Assembly: GCF_014640115.1 (NCBI RefSeq)
Contig: NZ_BMGI01000003.1
Coordinates: 62,001-126,000 of the forward strand
DNA from: Sinisalibacter lacisalsi
GTDB lineage: Bacteria > Pseudomonadota > Alphaproteobacteria > Rhodobacterales > Rhodobacteraceae
Direction: 5' to 3'
DNA length: 64,000 nucleotides
The translations under genes and the position numbers were made by a program. Under the pieces are notes generated by a model, which ran no database searches, had not been told where the DNA came from, and worked only from the letters and a program-made list of their open reading frames with translations. Each line of letters starts with the position of its first letter. Position 1 is the first letter of the stretch. Shown here piece by piece: positions 18,492 to 27,893 of this stretch.

Positions 18492-19289
18492 ATGAAAGAC
18501 AACCTGGAAGGACGCAAGCTCGTGAACCAGATGGACGTGAAAATCGAGACCCGCGACGTGCAGGTCTTTTACGGCGACACCCACGCGATCAAGGACGTGA
18601 GCGTCGATATCCTTGACAAGACGGTGACCTCCTTCATCGGTCCCTCGGGGTGTGGCAAGTCCACCTTCCTGCGCTGCATCAACCGGATGAACGACACCAT
18701 CCCGAGCGCCCGCGTCGAGGGCACGTTGCTGCTCGATGGCGAGGACATCTATCATTCCGGGATCGACCCGGTGCAACTGCGCGCCAAGGTGGGGATGGTG
18801 TTCCAGAAGCCCAACCCATTCCCGAAATCCATCTACGACAACGTCGCCTATGGCCCGCGCATCCACGGGCTCGCCTCGACGAAGGCCGATCTCGATGTCA
18901 TCGTCGAGAACTCCCTGCGTCGCGCGGCGCTCTGGGACGAGGCCAAGGATCGCCTTCTGGAGCCCGGCACCGGGCTGTCGGGCGGCCAGCAGCAGCGCCT
19001 CTGCATTGCCCGTGCCGTCGCCACCGAACCCGAGGTTCTCTTGATGGACGAACCCTGTTCGGCGCTCGACCCGATCGCCACCGCGCAGGTCGAGGAACTG
19101 ATCGACGAGCTCAAGCAGAACTTCTCGGTGGTGATCGTCACCCACTCGATGCAGCAGGCCGCGCGGGTGAGCCAGAAGACGGCCTTCTTCCACCTAGGTT
19201 ATCTCGTCGAATACGGCGATACCGACACGATCTTCACCAACCCCGTCGACCCGCGCACCGAAAGCTACATCACCGGCCGTATCGGCTGA
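18492..19289 (+). CDS. pstB: Phosphate ABC transporter ATP-binding protein
   Basis: 265 residues. Walker A is GPSGCGKST, the Q-loop region is [10 protein letters not shown] (typical of PstB), the ABC signature is LSGGQQQR and Walker B is [13 protein letters not shown]. It powers phosphate import through PstCA. An internal ATG at 18534 (MDVKIETRD) is an alternative start; the longer form is reported because ATG 18492 directly follows the pstA stop. Confidence 0.94.
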   Translation: MKDNLEGRKLVNQMDVKIETRDVQVFYGDTHAIKDVSVDILDKTVTSFIGPSGCGKSTFLRCINRMNDTIPSARVEGTLLLDGEDIYHSGIDPVQLRAKVGMVFQKPNPFPKSIYDNVAYGPRIHGLASTKADLDVIVENSLRRAALWDEAKDRLLEPGTGLSGGQQQRLCIARAVATEPEVLLMDEPCSALDPIATAQVEELIDELKQNFSVVIVTHSMQQAARVSQKTAFFHLGYLVEYGDTDTIFTNPVDPRTESYITGRIG

Positions 19290-19311
19290 GGGGCAGGGAG
19301 GCCCAGAAGAC

Positions 19312-20040
19312 ATGACCGACCATCATCACATCGCGTCCGCCTTCGACCGCGATCTCGAAGCCATCCAGGCCCTGCTCATGAAAATGGGCGGCCTCGTCGA
19401 GGAAAGCATCCGCCAGAGCGCCAAGGCGCTCAAGGCGCGTGACCTCGAGCTTGCCGATACAGTCCGCAAAGGCGACAAGCAGATCGACGAGCTCGACGAG
19501 CAGATCAATCTCGAGTGCGCCCGCGTTCTTGCGCTGCGCCAGCCGGCGGCCTCCGATCTGCGCACGGTGCTCACCGTGATGCGGATTTCGACCAACCTGG
19601 AGCGGATCGGCGATTACGCCAAGAACATCGCCAAGCGCACCGAGGTGCTCTCGCAACTGCCCGCCATCGAAGGGGCGTCGGGGGCCGTCAAGCGCATGGC
19701 GAAGGAGGTGCAGCACATGCTCTCCGACTCGCTCGACGCCTATATCCGGCGCGATGCGCCGCTGGCCGAGGAGGTCCGCCATCGTGACCTCGAGGTCGAC
19801 CAGATGTATAACGCGCTGTTCCGCGAATTCCTGACCTTCATGATGGAAGACCCGCGCAACATCTCGGCCTGCATGCACCTGCATTTCATCGCCAAGAACA
19901 TCGAGCGCGCGGGCGACCACGTCACCTCGATCGCCGATCAGGTCGTCTACCTGGCCACCGGCGAAATGCCCGACGAGGCCCGTCCCAAGGGCAACGGCGC
20001 GCCCTACGATCTGAACACCTTCCAGGAGTCGGACGAGTGA
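19312..20040 (+). CDS. phoU: Phosphate signalling complex protein PhoU
   Basis: 242 residues forming two similar three-helix PhoU repeats. Metal-cluster-type motifs are visible in both: RISTNLERIGDYAKNIAKR in the first and IAKNIERAGDHVTSIADQ in the second. It links PstB activity to control of the PhoR-PhoB two-component system and limits phosphate uptake. Its last four bases overlap the phoB start. Confidence 0.94.
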   Translation: MTDHHHIASAFDRDLEAIQALLMKMGGLVEESIRQSAKALKARDLELADTVRKGDKQIDELDEQINLECARVLALRQPAASDLRTVLTVMRISTNLERIGDYAKNIAKRTEVLSQLPAIEGASGAVKRMAKEVQHMLSDSLDAYIRRDAPLAEEVRHRDLEVDQMYNALFREFLTFMMEDPRNISACMHLHFIAKNIERAGDHVTSIADQVVYLATGEMPDEARPKGNGAPYDLNTFQESDE

Positions 20041-20726
20041 CAGCCGAAAAACCCTGTGTTCTGCTCGTGGAAGACGAGCCGGCGCAGCGTGAGATTCTGC
20101 GCTATAACCTGACTTCCGAAGGCTATGACGTGACCATTGCCGAGAACGGCGATGACGCCCTTCTGCTTGCCGAAGAGGTGAAGCCCGATCTTGTGCTGCT
20201 GGACTGGATGCTGCCGGGCGTGAGCGGCATCGAGGTTCTGCGCCGGTTGAAATCCCGCCGGACCAGCAGCGAGATCCCGATCATCATGCTCTCCGCGCGG
20301 TCGGAAGAGGTCGATCGTGTGCGCGGGCTCGAAACCGGGGCCGACGATTACATGATCAAGCCCTATTCGGTCTCGGAACTGATGGCGCGGATTCGCACCC
20401 AGCTGCGGCGAACCCGGCCGGTTTCGGTGGGCGAACGGCTGGAATTCAACGACATCCTTCTGGACGGCGAAACCCACCGCGTTACCCGTGGCGGGGCCGA
20501 GGTTCGGCTCGGGCCGACCGAGTTTCGCCTGCTCGCCACGTTGATGGAAAAGCCGGGCCGGGTGTGGAGCCGCGAACAATTGCTCGACCGCGTCTGGGGC
20601 CGCGATATCTATGTCGACACCCGCACCGTCGACGTGCACATCGGCCGCCTGCGCAAGGCGCTGGGGCGCGACGGCGGGACCGACCCGATCCGGACGGTGC
20701 GCGGCGCGGGATACGCCCTGGGGTAG
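20037..20726 (+). CDS. phoB: Phosphate regulon response regulator PhoB
   Basis: 229 residues. The receiver domain (1-120) has the phospho-acceptor Asp in LVLLDWMLPG and the conserved Lys in MIKPYS. The C-terminal OmpR-type winged helix (130-228) ends RTVRGAGYALG. It would bind the Pho box at 14570-14591. The overlap with phoU is a coupled stop-start. The cognate kinase gene phoR is absent from this operon and from the window. Confidence 0.95.
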   Translation: MTAEKPCVLLVEDEPAQREILRYNLTSEGYDVTIAENGDDALLLAEEVKPDLVLLDWMLPGVSGIEVLRRLKSRRTSSEIPIIMLSARSEEVDRVRGLETGADDYMIKPYSVSELMARIRTQLRRTRPVSVGERLEFNDILLDGETHRVTRGGAEVRLGPTEFRLLATLMEKPGRVWSREQLLDRVWGRDIYVDTRTVDVHIGRLRKALGRDGGTDPIRTVRGAGYALG

Positions 20727-20806
20727 GCCGGCCCGCCGGGTGGGGCGATGCGGGCCGTCGCCGGCGCGGTCCCGCCAAGCGGCAGCCTTCGGAACCGCGC
20801 GCGGCT

Positions 20807-21880
20807 TCAGCGGCGCCGGAGCAGGCGCATCAGCCGCCGCAGTGGCGCGGTGATCTTCCACGAGGTGCTGGCGACGATCTGATCGCGCCGGGCCTTCACG
20901 TTGCGAAGCTGCTTTTCAAGCTGTTTCACCCGGTTTTCGAGGGCCTCGCCCTTGTCGGTGGTCTGCTGTGTCGCGCCCAGAATCGCGTCCGTTTCCTCGT
21001 TGAAGGCCCGGCTCAAGACAGCAATGTCTTCAATCCGCGCCTCGTGCTGCGCCCGCGCCTCTTCGAGCGCCCGCTGCGCGGTGCGAAGTTCCTTTTCCAG
21101 GCGTTGAACGCGCTGGCCGGCGGCGATCGACTGTCCGAGCCGCTGCAATGCCCGGCGGGTCTGGCGCCACGCCGGATCATCGGGCTGCTGCGCGGCACTG
21201 CTCAGGATGGCGCTTTCCGGCGTACCGAGCAGGACGAGGTCCATCCCTGGCACCTCCTGACCCGGCGGATCCAACGTCACAACCTGAAGCCGCTCGCCCA
21301 GCAGGCGCATCACCCCGGCGCGGGTTTCGCGCTCCATCCCGTCCGCACAGAACAGGATCGCCGCCGAAGCCGACAGGCGGGGCATAAGTTCACGTTCGAG
21401 CGCGGCGAGGTCTTCCGCGCGGGCTTCCCGCGCGACGACGAGGAGATCGACCTTCGCATCCCCCGGCAGGGCAGACGGCTCGAAACCACCGGGCACGAGG
21501 GTGGAAAAGGCGGCGTAGTGCTCGTCGTGCAGGGCGTGGAGTTCGGCGGGGCGCGCGGCCGTGCCGCCGTCGAAGGCAAGGCAGAGCGGGTCGGCGACGA
21601 GCCCCTCCATGGCCTGGCAGAGAGCGAGATAGGCGACGCCATCGCCAAGACCGAGTTGAACCGTCCGGCGCGGCCGGATCGTCTCCACGAGCCAGAACAG
21701 GAAGGGAATATGCCCAAGCAGGGGCGAGGGGGCGGCATGCACCGGCTTCCAGAAGGCGGCGGCGCCGAGCTGCGGGGCGGGCAGGCTGGCCGCGCCGACG
21801 GCGGGCTTGGAGAGGTCAGGCAAGGCGGGCTCCTGAATTCGGCGTTGCCACCGGGTTTCGCTGCATGTGCCTTTCGCCAT
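20807..21880 (-). CDS. SAM-fold protein with C-terminal coiled coil and basic tail
   Basis: About 357 residues. Residues 45-220 look like a Rossmann methyltransferase-like domain (PFLFWLVETIRPRRTVQLGLGDGVAYLALCQ), but the glycine loop GLGDG is short and catalytic residues cannot be assigned. A coiled coil follows (about 250-335), then a tail STSWKITAPLRRLMRLLRRR. That tail is a recurrent ending of proteins in surface-polysaccharide loci. It is a paralogue of the protein at 32715-33977. ATG 21880 is chosen; a GTG at 21943 would add 21 residues. Function unknown. Confidence 0.7.
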   Translation of the reverse strand: MAKGTCSETRWQRRIQEPALPDLSKPAVGAASLPAPQLGAAAFWKPVHAAPSPLLGHIPFLFWLVETIRPRRTVQLGLGDGVAYLALCQAMEGLVADPLCLAFDGGTAARPAELHALHDEHYAAFSTLVPGGFEPSALPGDAKVDLLVVAREARAEDLAALERELMPRLSASAAILFCADGMERETRAGVMRLLGERLQVVTLDPPGQEVPGMDLVLLGTPESAILSSAAQQPDDPAWRQTRRALQRLGQSIAAGQRVQRLEKELRTAQRALEEARAQHEARIEDIAVLSRAFNEETDAILGATQQTTDKGEALENRVKQLEKQLRNVKARRDQIVASTSWKITAPLRRLMRLLRRR

Positions 21881-22027
21881 GTGCGTTTCGGGCCGAGGGG
21901 CCTTGCCCGGGCCGCGTCGCGAACGGGGGTTGGGGTGGGACACGTTCAGGCTGCGTTAGGAAACTTCTACTCGCCGCGAAGAAGGGGGGCAAGCGCCGCC
22001 GTGTCCTCTCATTTTGGCAAGGCGCGG

Positions 22028-23611
22028 TCACGCCGCACCTCCCGGCATGACTTCGCAAAGCGCCTTGTGGGCCAGCCCTGCAACCGTAGCCCAGCTGCGT
22101 TCCGCGATAACCCAGTGCCGCGCCCGTTCTCCCAGTTCGTGCCGCAGAGCGGGATCGTCCAGCAGGGCTTCCAACACTCGCGCGAGCGCTTCGGCGTCAT
22201 CGGCCGGGAAAACCATGCCGGTTCGGCCGTGTTCGACAATGCCGGTCAGGGCCGCGAGATCGGAGACCACCACCGCCCGCGCCGCCGACATCGCCTCGAG
22301 AGGTTTGATCGGCGAAACCAGCCTGGTGACCGATGCCGCCTTGCGGGGGATCGGCGCGATATCTATCAGCGAATAGACGTCCGGGGCCTCTTCCGCAGGC
22401 ACGCGGCCCGGCAGGATCAGCCGGTCCCGGAGGCCGGCGTCTCTGGCTTGCTGGATGAGGGCGTCGCGCAGATCGGTCTTTCCCTGAGGCTCGTCGCCAA
22501 CGAGCAGCAGGCGAAAATCGCGCCCCCGCCGCACCAGCGTGGCGCAGGCCGCAACCAGAACGTCCAGCCCCTCGTAGCCGACGAATGATCCTACATATCC
22601 GATCACCGGCACCCCGTCGGGCAGGCCGAACCGCCGGGAAAGCTTGGCCGATCGCGGGCGCGGCGCGAAGCGATCGGGGTCGGCGCCGTTGGGCAGGAGC
22701 CGAATGCGATCGGGCCGGACGCCGCGCGCCATGAGTTCGTCGCGCATCGGTGCGGTCAAGGTGAGAACGAGATCGGCCTGGGACGCGATCCGCGATTCCA
22801 GCGCGCGGGCATTCGCGAAGGCCTCGCTCTTCGCCCAGAGCGGTTCCCTGGCCACGCGCGACAGCTCCCAGAAGCCCCGCACGTCGTAGACGAAGGGCAG
22901 GCCCAGTTGCCGCGCCGCCATGAAGGCTGGCAGGGCATTGGCATAATTCGAGGCGGCCATCACCACGCGTGGCCTGATCCGTCTGAACCGGGAGAGCAAT
23001 TCGGCCGTCGAGGCCTGAAAAGCGGCAAGGTCGTTCCGAGCGGGATGATCGGGCCCGCCGCAGCGATGATAGGTGATCGGGCCGACCGGCTTGGGGCCGG
23101 GAGGGGCATCGGCGCCGGCGGTCTTCGGAAAGCCGGGACGGGTCAGGCAATGGAGATCGAGCCCGCGATGGCCCAGGGCCGTCGCGAGGTAGTGCGTGCG
23201 CATGGCATACCCCGAGGGACTCTGGGGCAGGCTCAGGGCGAGCACGTAACAGACATCTGCGCCCGGGTTGCCCTGCGGTTCCGTATGGTCGCGGGGAAGG
23301 TGGCGGAGCCACGCATCGAAAAGCTCGGGCGCCATCGGGCGCCGCGTGGTGCTTTGCGCCAGCGTTTCCCAGGCTTCCGTGAGCCTGCTTGCCTTCTGGT
23401 CGGACTCGTCGTTGGCGATCAGCTCGAGCGCCAGCAGAGCGACGGCGGTATCGCCCCGACCCGCGGCATCGCCGACGAAGCCCGACAGTCGGTCCGGCCC
23501 GCCGGGCTTGCGCAGCACGTGGTCCAGCAGGGTTTCTGCCGAGGTCGGCCTCTGGAGACGGTGCAGTTTCATCGCCGCGTCAAGCAGCGCATCGTGATTG
23601 TCCGGCGTCAT
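22028..23611 (-). CDS. GT4-type glycosyltransferase
   Basis: 527 residues. The first 130 residues are helical and TPR-like. Then comes a GT-B fold: an N-terminal domain with SGYAMRTHYLATALGHRG and FVYDVRGFWE, and a C-terminal GT4 domain with LLPNGADPDRF, VIGYVGSFVGYEGLDVLV and KPLEAMSAARAVVVSD (the EX7E region is altered). It would transfer a sugar from a nucleotide donor in polysaccharide assembly. The ATG overlaps the heparinase-like stop by four bases, which fixes the start and shows translational coupling. Confidence 0.88.
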   Translation of the reverse strand: MTPDNHDALLDAAMKLHRLQRPTSAETLLDHVLRKPGGPDRLSGFVGDAAGRGDTAVALLALELIANDESDQKASRLTEAWETLAQSTTRRPMAPELFDAWLRHLPRDHTEPQGNPGADVCYVLALSLPQSPSGYAMRTHYLATALGHRGLDLHCLTRPGFPKTAGADAPPGPKPVGPITYHRCGGPDHPARNDLAAFQASTAELLSRFRRIRPRVVMAASNYANALPAFMAARQLGLPFVYDVRGFWELSRVAREPLWAKSEAFANARALESRIASQADLVLTLTAPMRDELMARGVRPDRIRLLPNGADPDRFAPRPRSAKLSRRFGLPDGVPVIGYVGSFVGYEGLDVLVAACATLVRRGRDFRLLLVGDEPQGKTDLRDALIQQARDAGLRDRLILPGRVPAEEAPDVYSLIDIAPIPRKAASVTRLVSPIKPLEAMSAARAVVVSDLAALTGIVEHGRTGMVFPADDAEALARVLEALLDDPALRHELGERARHWVIAERSWATVAGLAHKALCEVMPGGAA

Positions 23612-25821
23612 GAACCCGTGTGCCCCTTGCCTCGCACCTCGGCTTCGATGGCCTGCAGGCGCCAGTCGATCCGGTCGGCCTCGGCGGCGGTTATCTCGAT
23701 CGTGGTGATCGGCGCAGATTGCAGAAACCCCTGGCCGGCGATGCCGCGCACCGGGTGCTCCTCCTGCCCGTGCCACAGGCGCGCGGCACTTCCTTCGGGC
23801 AAGGTCAGGCGCAGGATTAGCGGGCTGGCCGGGTGGCTCAGATCAAGCCCGCGCTCGTGGCGGTCCACCTCCACCCCTTCGCCGCAATGCAGCATCAGCC
23901 GCGCACCGCCCGGCGTGCCCACGGCCTCGTTCCATTCCAGCCGGTCGGAGATTTCGAGGTCGAGCGCATGTTTGCTGCCGGTGATGGATCGCCGGAACCG
24001 GAGCGAGGCAACCGCCCGGTGTTCGCCGGAAAAGCGAAACCCGTCCGCGTTCTGCTCGCCGAGCAGCGATGCAAGACCGGGGACGATATCATAGTGCGCC
24101 CCGGGCATGACGAAGGCGTTGTGCGCGTCCGGCCCGCGCAGATAGGCCGGCATCGGGTTTTCGTATTCGTGGGAATGGAAGCTCGGATCGACCAGCCATT
24201 CGACGCCATCGAGATAGAGCGTGAAGGAAAGGTTGTCCGCGTGCTTGTGGGTGGACGCCCGCGACGTTGCGAAGAAAGCCAGCATGAAGGGCCGGCCCTC
24301 GTGATTGGCCCTCGCCACCGCGTAACCCGCCCGAGGCAGGATCGCCACCTCGGGCGCGGCGTAGGGGCGGCGACCCGTCGGATCTCCTTCTTGGCGGTTG
24401 GCGAGGCGAAACGTGTCGCCTTGCCCCGGGGTGCGTTTGCCATCCGGGTAGCGCATCAGCTGCGAAAACGCCGCCAGACCTTCGGAAAACGCGGCAATCT
24501 CCGTCTCGCGCCCGCTCAGCTCGGCGAAGGTGCCGATGTTGGCGACGAGCCGCGCGATCCCGAGGTGGTAGCCGATCGAATTCTCGGCAAACACCGCGAA
24601 GCGGCCATCACGCACGATCAGCTTTTCGAACTGATCGGTGATCCGGGCCAGCGCGGTGTCGATCCAGTGATCGGCGCAGGCCCAGCCGGGAAAGGCGAGG
24701 CCGATGGTCATCAGGGCAAGATCCTGGAACCACGCGTGGTTATGGTAACGCACCGGCTGGTGACCGGCATAGAAGATTTCGGAGGCCAGCAATTGCCCGT
24801 GACGGTGGATCGCGCGGCGCAGGCGGGCCATGATCCGGGCATCGAACCCATGTTTCTGCCCCTGCGCATAGAGCATGATGAGGGCGAAGACACGCTCGGC
24901 AACGCCGTGATCGTACCAGGCGTATTTGACGTTGGGATCGGGCTTGTCGTAGCTGCGCGCAAGCCAGTCCGAGACCACACCACGCGCCGCCATCAGCGGC
25001 GCCACCGCGCCGGTGTCCTGCGCCAGAAGGATCAGCAGCACCGCCGGGTGCAGCGAATGCCAGGAATACTGGAACGTCCCGTTCTCGCCGAGCCTTGGCG
25101 GGCGCGCCGCGTCGGTGGGCCAGTCGAGCAGCGCGTTACCGGCGAGCGGGCATTTTCCTTCGGTCATGAACGCGCGCGCGAGGCGGTCGTAATCGGGAAA
25201 ATAGGCTTTCTGATAGTCGCAAAGCGCTTCTTGCACGGCCCCCGGCACCGGAAAGTCGGGCCCGAAGACGGCCTCGGGATCCTCGGCCTCGCGCCAGAGC
25301 CAGACCTCGCCGAGATCGCAGCCGGCATCCGGGCCGGGCACCCCCTTGATATAGAATCTCACGTCGGTGACGCGGCGATCCTCGTGGCGCGACCAGCCGT
25401 TGCGCCAACCCCATGCCAGATCCCGAAAGCCGAGCGCGAGATCGAACCATGCGCCCTGCACGGGATGCGTGGCCTTGGCGTGGTGATACGTGCCGTCCTC
25501 GGTATGCCCGATCGCGATGTAGGATATCTTGTCCCATCCGCGCAGGCGCAGCCGCATGCCCACCCCGCTCACAACGGGGCCTTCGGGCACGCCGTAGCGC
25601 ACCTGCTCGCTGATCGCCTCGCCCTCGCCCGACGCGCCGAAATGCACCCGAACATGGCCCCCGGCGTCCGAGGCCACACCGCGCCCGCAGGTCACGCGCG
25701 CCAGGTCGAGGCGGTCTGAATCCGCCGCCCCGGTCCGGCCGTGGCGCGACAGCCACAAGAGATCGCGGTCGGTCAACGCGGCGACGGGGCGCAGGAGGGC
25801 GGTCATCTGTAATTCGGCCAT
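23608..25821 (-). CDS. Heparinase II/III-like polysaccharide lyase
   Basis: 737 residues. The N-terminal 220 residues look like a beta-rich carbohydrate-binding region, followed by an alpha/alpha-toroid region (about 240-480, with NHAWFQDLALMTIGLAFP). The heparinase II/III C-terminal domain begins near 500 with SRASTHKHADNLSFTLYLDG and DPSFHSHEYENP. These lyases cleave uronate-containing polymers. No signal peptide is obvious. Lying beside wecBC and a sulfotransferase, it may trim or release a uronate-containing polymer made by this locus. Confidence 0.85.
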   Translation of the reverse strand: MAELQMTALLRPVAALTDRDLLWLSRHGRTGAADSDRLDLARVTCGRGVASDAGGHVRVHFGASGEGEAISEQVRYGVPEGPVVSGVGMRLRLRGWDKISYIAIGHTEDGTYHHAKATHPVQGAWFDLALGFRDLAWGWRNGWSRHEDRRVTDVRFYIKGVPGPDAGCDLGEVWLWREAEDPEAVFGPDFPVPGAVQEALCDYQKAYFPDYDRLARAFMTEGKCPLAGNALLDWPTDAARPPRLGENGTFQYSWHSLHPAVLLILLAQDTGAVAPLMAARGVVSDWLARSYDKPDPNVKYAWYDHGVAERVFALIMLYAQGQKHGFDARIMARLRRAIHRHGQLLASEIFYAGHQPVRYHNHAWFQDLALMTIGLAFPGWACADHWIDTALARITDQFEKLIVRDGRFAVFAENSIGYHLGIARLVANIGTFAELSGRETEIAAFSEGLAAFSQLMRYPDGKRTPGQGDTFRLANRQEGDPTGRRPYAAPEVAILPRAGYAVARANHEGRPFMLAFFATSRASTHKHADNLSFTLYLDGVEWLVDPSFHSHEYENPMPAYLRGPDAHNAFVMPGAHYDIVPGLASLLGEQNADGFRFSGEHRAVASLRFRRSITGSKHALDLEISDRLEWNEAVGTPGGARLMLHCGEGVEVDRHERGLDLSHPASPLILRLTLPEGSAARLWHGQEEHPVRGIAGQGFLQSAPITTIEITAAEADRIDWRLQAIEAEVRGKGHTGS

Positions 25822-25979
25822 GCGGACCCTTCTGCACCAGGCGGTTGCTGCGCCGGCGAATACGCGCGCGCTCGATCTGGATACCGCATAGCGGGTTCAC
25901 AATCCATATCCACAACTTGCACGAGCGCGTCAATTTCAATTCCCTCGACCGGGATTTCTCCTGTTCGAGATGAATTTAC

Positions 25980-27893
25980 ATGGTGCGACCGTTGTTTCTG
26001 ACCCTGTTCATGGCGCGCAGCGGCTCGAAATTTCTCAGGAGTCTTCTGAACCAGCATCCCGATGCTCACGATTTCGGCGAATTCTTCCATGACCGCGAAA
26101 AGCGCTTTCCCACCGATGCGGCCCTGTTCGAGGGGCTTGGCGAGGTGCTGCTGTCGCCATGCCCCGTTCGGGGCATCCAGTTTCGATACCCCCGGCATTT
26201 CACCGAAATCCCGGAGTTCGTGCAGATCCTTGACCGCCATCCGGCTTCCGTGCGGGTCTTGTTACTGAAGCGCCGCAACACGTTGAAAGGGGCGATTTCG
26301 CAACAGAACGCGGAAGCCTTGAAGCGGGTTACCGGCAAAACGCATCTGTTCCGGGCATCGGACCTGCAGAAGGTTGAGAAACTCAGGCTCGACATTCCCC
26401 GTGCGCTCAAGGAATGCCGCGACCGGGAACGGCTCGACAACCAATACCGCGCCTGGGCCTCGGCGCGGTTCGAGGCGCTCGATGTCTACTACGAAGACCT
26501 GCTGCGCGACCGGGAGAGCGTCGTCAAAGGGATTTGCAGCTTCCTCGGGCTCAATCCCTTCAAGCCGGGGAGCTTGCGCGAGAGCGAGCTGGTGAAGGTA
26601 ACCTCGGATGATCTTTCCGAGGCGATCGAGAATTACGATGACCTCGCCCGCGCGCTGAACGCCGAAGGACTCGACCATTTCCTGCTGGCCGATGAGGCGC
26701 TTGCGGAATCTCTGGCGGGATCGGTTCCGGCTCTGCCGGTTTCCCCGGCCGCGCAGGTGCACCGGGCGAGCGACCGCTTCGAATACCGCGCAACCGCGCG
26801 CTCGGGCATGCAGGTGGAGCTTGTCGCAGAAATTCTGCCGGTGCGGGCACACACCATGTTTCTGGAAGATGTCTTCCATCCCGGCACGGCGCGGCGGATC
26901 ATCTCGATCCAGGACGATGTGATCCACGAGAGCGCCGACGATGGGCAGAGCTGGGCGCGGCATCCGGTCGCTCGACCGGCGCGGAAGTGGTTCACCACCC
27001 GGGCGGGCTGGCATTTGTTGCAGGACCGGAGCGGAACGATCGATCTCTACGATGAGACCTGGACGCTGCTCGAGCGGATCGAAACCGGCGCCCACGCCTG
27101 GCACGGCTCGTGGAGCGTCGACCAGGCGGGCGAAACCGGCACGATCATCTGGGCGGAATATCCCTATTGCGCCGAGGCGGTGAAGGTCTGGCGGTCCGTC
27201 GACGGGGGCAGAAGCTGGTCGTTCTGCTTCGTCGCCGAGGGCCATGAAACCGATCCGAAACAGGGGGATATACGGCATTTTCACGTGGTCCAGGCGTGCA
27301 GCAGCGCGCCGGGGCGGTGGTATCTGTCGTCCGGCGATCACCTTTCCCAGTGCCGGTTCTGGATCTCGCAAGACGATGGCCGCACCTGGCAGGAGGTGCC
27401 GTTGCGGAGCGTCACCGGCCCGGGGGCGCGGGATCTGCCGGAGGCCCTTCTTCCGCTCGTCCACCGTTTCACCGCGCTGATCCAGACCGATGACCGCCTC
27501 GTCCGGGCGACGGACGAGACCTTTCAACAGCGCGGGGCCCGGGTCTGCGTGATGGACAAGGGCGATCCGGGCAACGTCCGGGTCTTCGAGGGAACATGCG
27601 GGGCGAACGAAATCCGGAACCTGATCCGGATCGACGCGCGCCACGCCCTTGCGGTGTCGGAAGCCAAGCTCGACAGGGAGGCCGCAACGATCTCGCTGAT
27701 CGACCTCGAGGCGGAACGGGTCGAGGTGACGATCCCCATTCCCAATCTTCGTGGCACCAAGAGAAATTTCATGAACGGGATCAGCTCGCGCCGGGCGGAC
27801 CGGACGGGGCTTTTCTTCGCCCGCTCCGACAACATCGTGCTCTATCCCGCGCCGATGACCACCCGCTGGCGGATCAATCTGGAAACACCATAG
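25980..27893 (+). CDS. Sulfotransferase fused to Asp-box (BNR) beta-propeller
   Basis: 637 residues. Residues 1-245 look like a Stf0/NodH-type sulfotransferase: a 5'-phosphosulfate-binding-like loop ARSGSKFLRSLLNQHPD (12-28) and a 3'-phosphate region LLLKRRNTLKGAISQQNA (94-111). Residues 265-635 contain three Asp-box repeats, SADDGQSW (318), SVDGGRSW (406) and SQDDGRTW (463), typical of sialidase-like propellers. The likely role is PAPS-dependent sulfation of a glycan, with the propeller binding or processing sugar. Catalytic sialidase residues were not recognised. Its 3' end overlaps the convergent giant gene by 20 bases. Confidence 0.8.
   Translation: MVRPLFLTLFMARSGSKFLRSLLNQHPDAHDFGEFFHDREKRFPTDAALFEGLGEVLLSPCPVRGIQFRYPRHFTEIPEFVQILDRHPASVRVLLLKRRNTLKGAISQQNAEALKRVTGKTHLFRASDLQKVEKLRLDIPRALKECRDRERLDNQYRAWASARFEALDVYYEDLLRDRESVVKGICSFLGLNPFKPGSLRESELVKVTSDDLSEAIENYDDLARALNAEGLDHFLLADEALAESLAGSVPALPVSPAAQVHRASDRFEYRATARSGMQVELVAEILPVRAHTMFLEDVFHPGTARRIISIQDDVIHESADDGQSWARHPVARPARKWFTTRAGWHLLQDRSGTIDLYDETWTLLERIETGAHAWHGSWSVDQAGETGTIIWAEYPYCAEAVKVWRSVDGGRSWSFCFVAEGHETDPKQGDIRHFHVVQACSSAPGRWYLSSGDHLSQCRFWISQDDGRTWQEVPLRSVTGPGARDLPEALLPLVHRFTALIQTDDRLVRATDETFQQRGARVCVMDKGDPGNVRVFEGTCGANEIRNLIRIDARHALAVSEAKLDREAATISLIDLEAERVEVTIPIPNLRGTKRNFMNGISSRRADRTGLFFARSDNIVLYPAPMTTRWRINLETP

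Noticed and set aside
15893-18517. 874-residue minus-strand frame opposite pstC-pstA
   Set aside because: Arg/Asp/His/Gln-rich shadow spanning two known genes, with no family resemblance.
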